64,000 bases of DNA, from assembly GCF_011074795.1 (NCBI RefSeq), contig NZ_JAAMPF010000018.1, positions 1-64,000 on the forward strand. The letters are read 5' to 3'. Position 1 is the stretch's first letter. Each line of letters starts with the position of its first letter. The notes beneath the pieces are model-generated. The model had not been told where the DNA came from. It worked only from the letters and a program-made list of their open reading frames with translations, and did no database searches. Source of the DNA: Marinobacter salicampi (GTDB lineage: Bacteria > Pseudomonadota > Gammaproteobacteria > Pseudomonadales > Oleiphilaceae). Below are positions 63,679-64,000 of this stretch, piece after piece. A program made the translations under genes and the position numbers.

Positions 63679-64000
63679 ATGCTGCCCGGAGTACTGGAGA
63701 ACATGACCTATGCCGAAATAGCCGGTCAGGCTGTCAGTCTGGTTGCGCTCGGGTTCTGCGTCGCGGGATTTGCCAGCAAGCAGGACGACCGGCTCATGGT
63801 GCTGCTGATCTCGGCCAATGTGGCGTTTGCGCTGCAGTTTGCCCTGTTCGGAAGCTGGACTGCTGCTGCCCTTACGCTCCTGGTCATAGTCAGGATAAGT
63901 CTGGCCCGGCGTTACAAAGGCAAGGTCGGGGTGATGCTTCTGGTTTTACTGGCCTGCCTGGTTGTGGCGGCGCTCACCTGGCGTGATCTGACGGATGTAT
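63679..64000 (+). CDS. YgjV-like inner-membrane protein, cut by the window edge
   Basis: A frame from ATG 63679 runs off the right end (107 codons seen). MTYAEIAGQAVSLVALGFCV, SKQDDRLMVLLISANVAFAL and ARRYKGKVGVMLLVLLACLV form three or four membrane helices resembling YgjV-family inner-membrane proteins. GGAGG lies just before this ATG; the ATG at 63703 is an alternative. The longer open frame starting at 63651 is a shadow. Confidence 0.6.
   Translation, partial: MLPGVLENMTYAEIAGQAVSLVALGFCVAGFASKQDDRLMVLLISANVAFALQFALFGSWTAAALTLLVIVRISLARRYKGKVGVMLLVLLACLVVAALTWRDLTDV

Noticed and set aside
1..64000. CRISPR arrays, rRNA or tRNA genes, prophage or intact insertion sequences
   Set aside because: No regularly spaced repeats, no cloverleaf or rRNA blocks that I recognise, and no transposase or phage protein among the open frames.

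Overview
The window reads as chromosomal DNA of a marine, aerobic gammaproteobacterium, most like Marinobacter. This is an inference from the gene set and the GC-rich codon use: malate:quinone oxidoreductase, split-alpha PntAB transhydrogenase, betIBA osmoprotection genes, a 3-hydroxybutyrate oligomer hydrolase, a lipase with its foldase, several LysE-type exporters and fatty-acyl activating enzymes. I see no rRNA, tRNA, CRISPR array, phage block or intact insertion sequence. Most of the window is ordinary core or shell genome in short operons.

Layout. 1-2.6 kb: a minus-strand FNT-family channel, then a small accessory patch with an attC-like site, two pieces of a broken yoeB toxin gene, and GFA- and VOC-family genes lying between the pieces. 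2.6-8.5 kb: a small orphan gene, a three-domain ACP/acyl-AMP ligase/acyltransferase fusion, a UMF1-type transporter, a CBS protein and a DUF2267 protein. 8.6-11.4 kb: a secreted lipase, a SurA/PpiC-like protein and a lipase-foldase-like protein behind a perfect CRP/Vfr-type palindrome. 11.4-19.8 kb: a CPA1 antiporter, an FAD oxidoreductase, a large protein with a papain-like Gln/Cys/His/Asn signature next to an MscS channel, a LysE exporter and a secreted glycerophosphodiesterase. 20.1-26 kb: a periplasmic binding protein, heme oxygenase and bacteriophytochrome-GGDEF (red-light to c-di-GMP), then a small lipoprotein, a UDG-family protein, a second GFA protein and a second LysE protein.

26.2-34.2 kb is a redox block: mqo, pntA, pntA2 and pntB in one run, a RacX-like racemase, then ahpC and ahpF. 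The ahp genes have separate promoters carrying matching OxyR-like half-sites. 34.2-39.6 kb is choline to glycine betaine: a BetI operator, betI, betB, betA and a short BCCT-like transporter whose reading frame is broken by one in-frame amber codon. 39.6-46 kb has two histone-deacetylase/acetylpolyamine-amidohydrolase family genes flanking a compact overlapping module of CHASE2 membrane protein, small secreted protein and M48 lipoprotein.

46-64 kb: a zinc metallopeptidase-like protein, the 3-hydroxybutyrate oligomer hydrolase, a run of small membrane proteins (DUF302, channel-like, YqhA, methyltransferase, DUF421), an FAD amine-oxidase-like protein, divergent metE/metR with two MetR-like boxes between them, an outer-membrane barrel, an NCS2-like permease, small cysteine-cluster and coiled-coil proteins, a long-chain acyl-CoA synthetase, a third LysE exporter and the start of a YgjV-like membrane protein cut by the window edge.

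The strongest leads for something new are the papain-like protein paired with MscS, the CHASE2/M48 module, the cassette-like relic at the left end, and the amber-interrupted BCCT gene with its coupled 16-codon leader.
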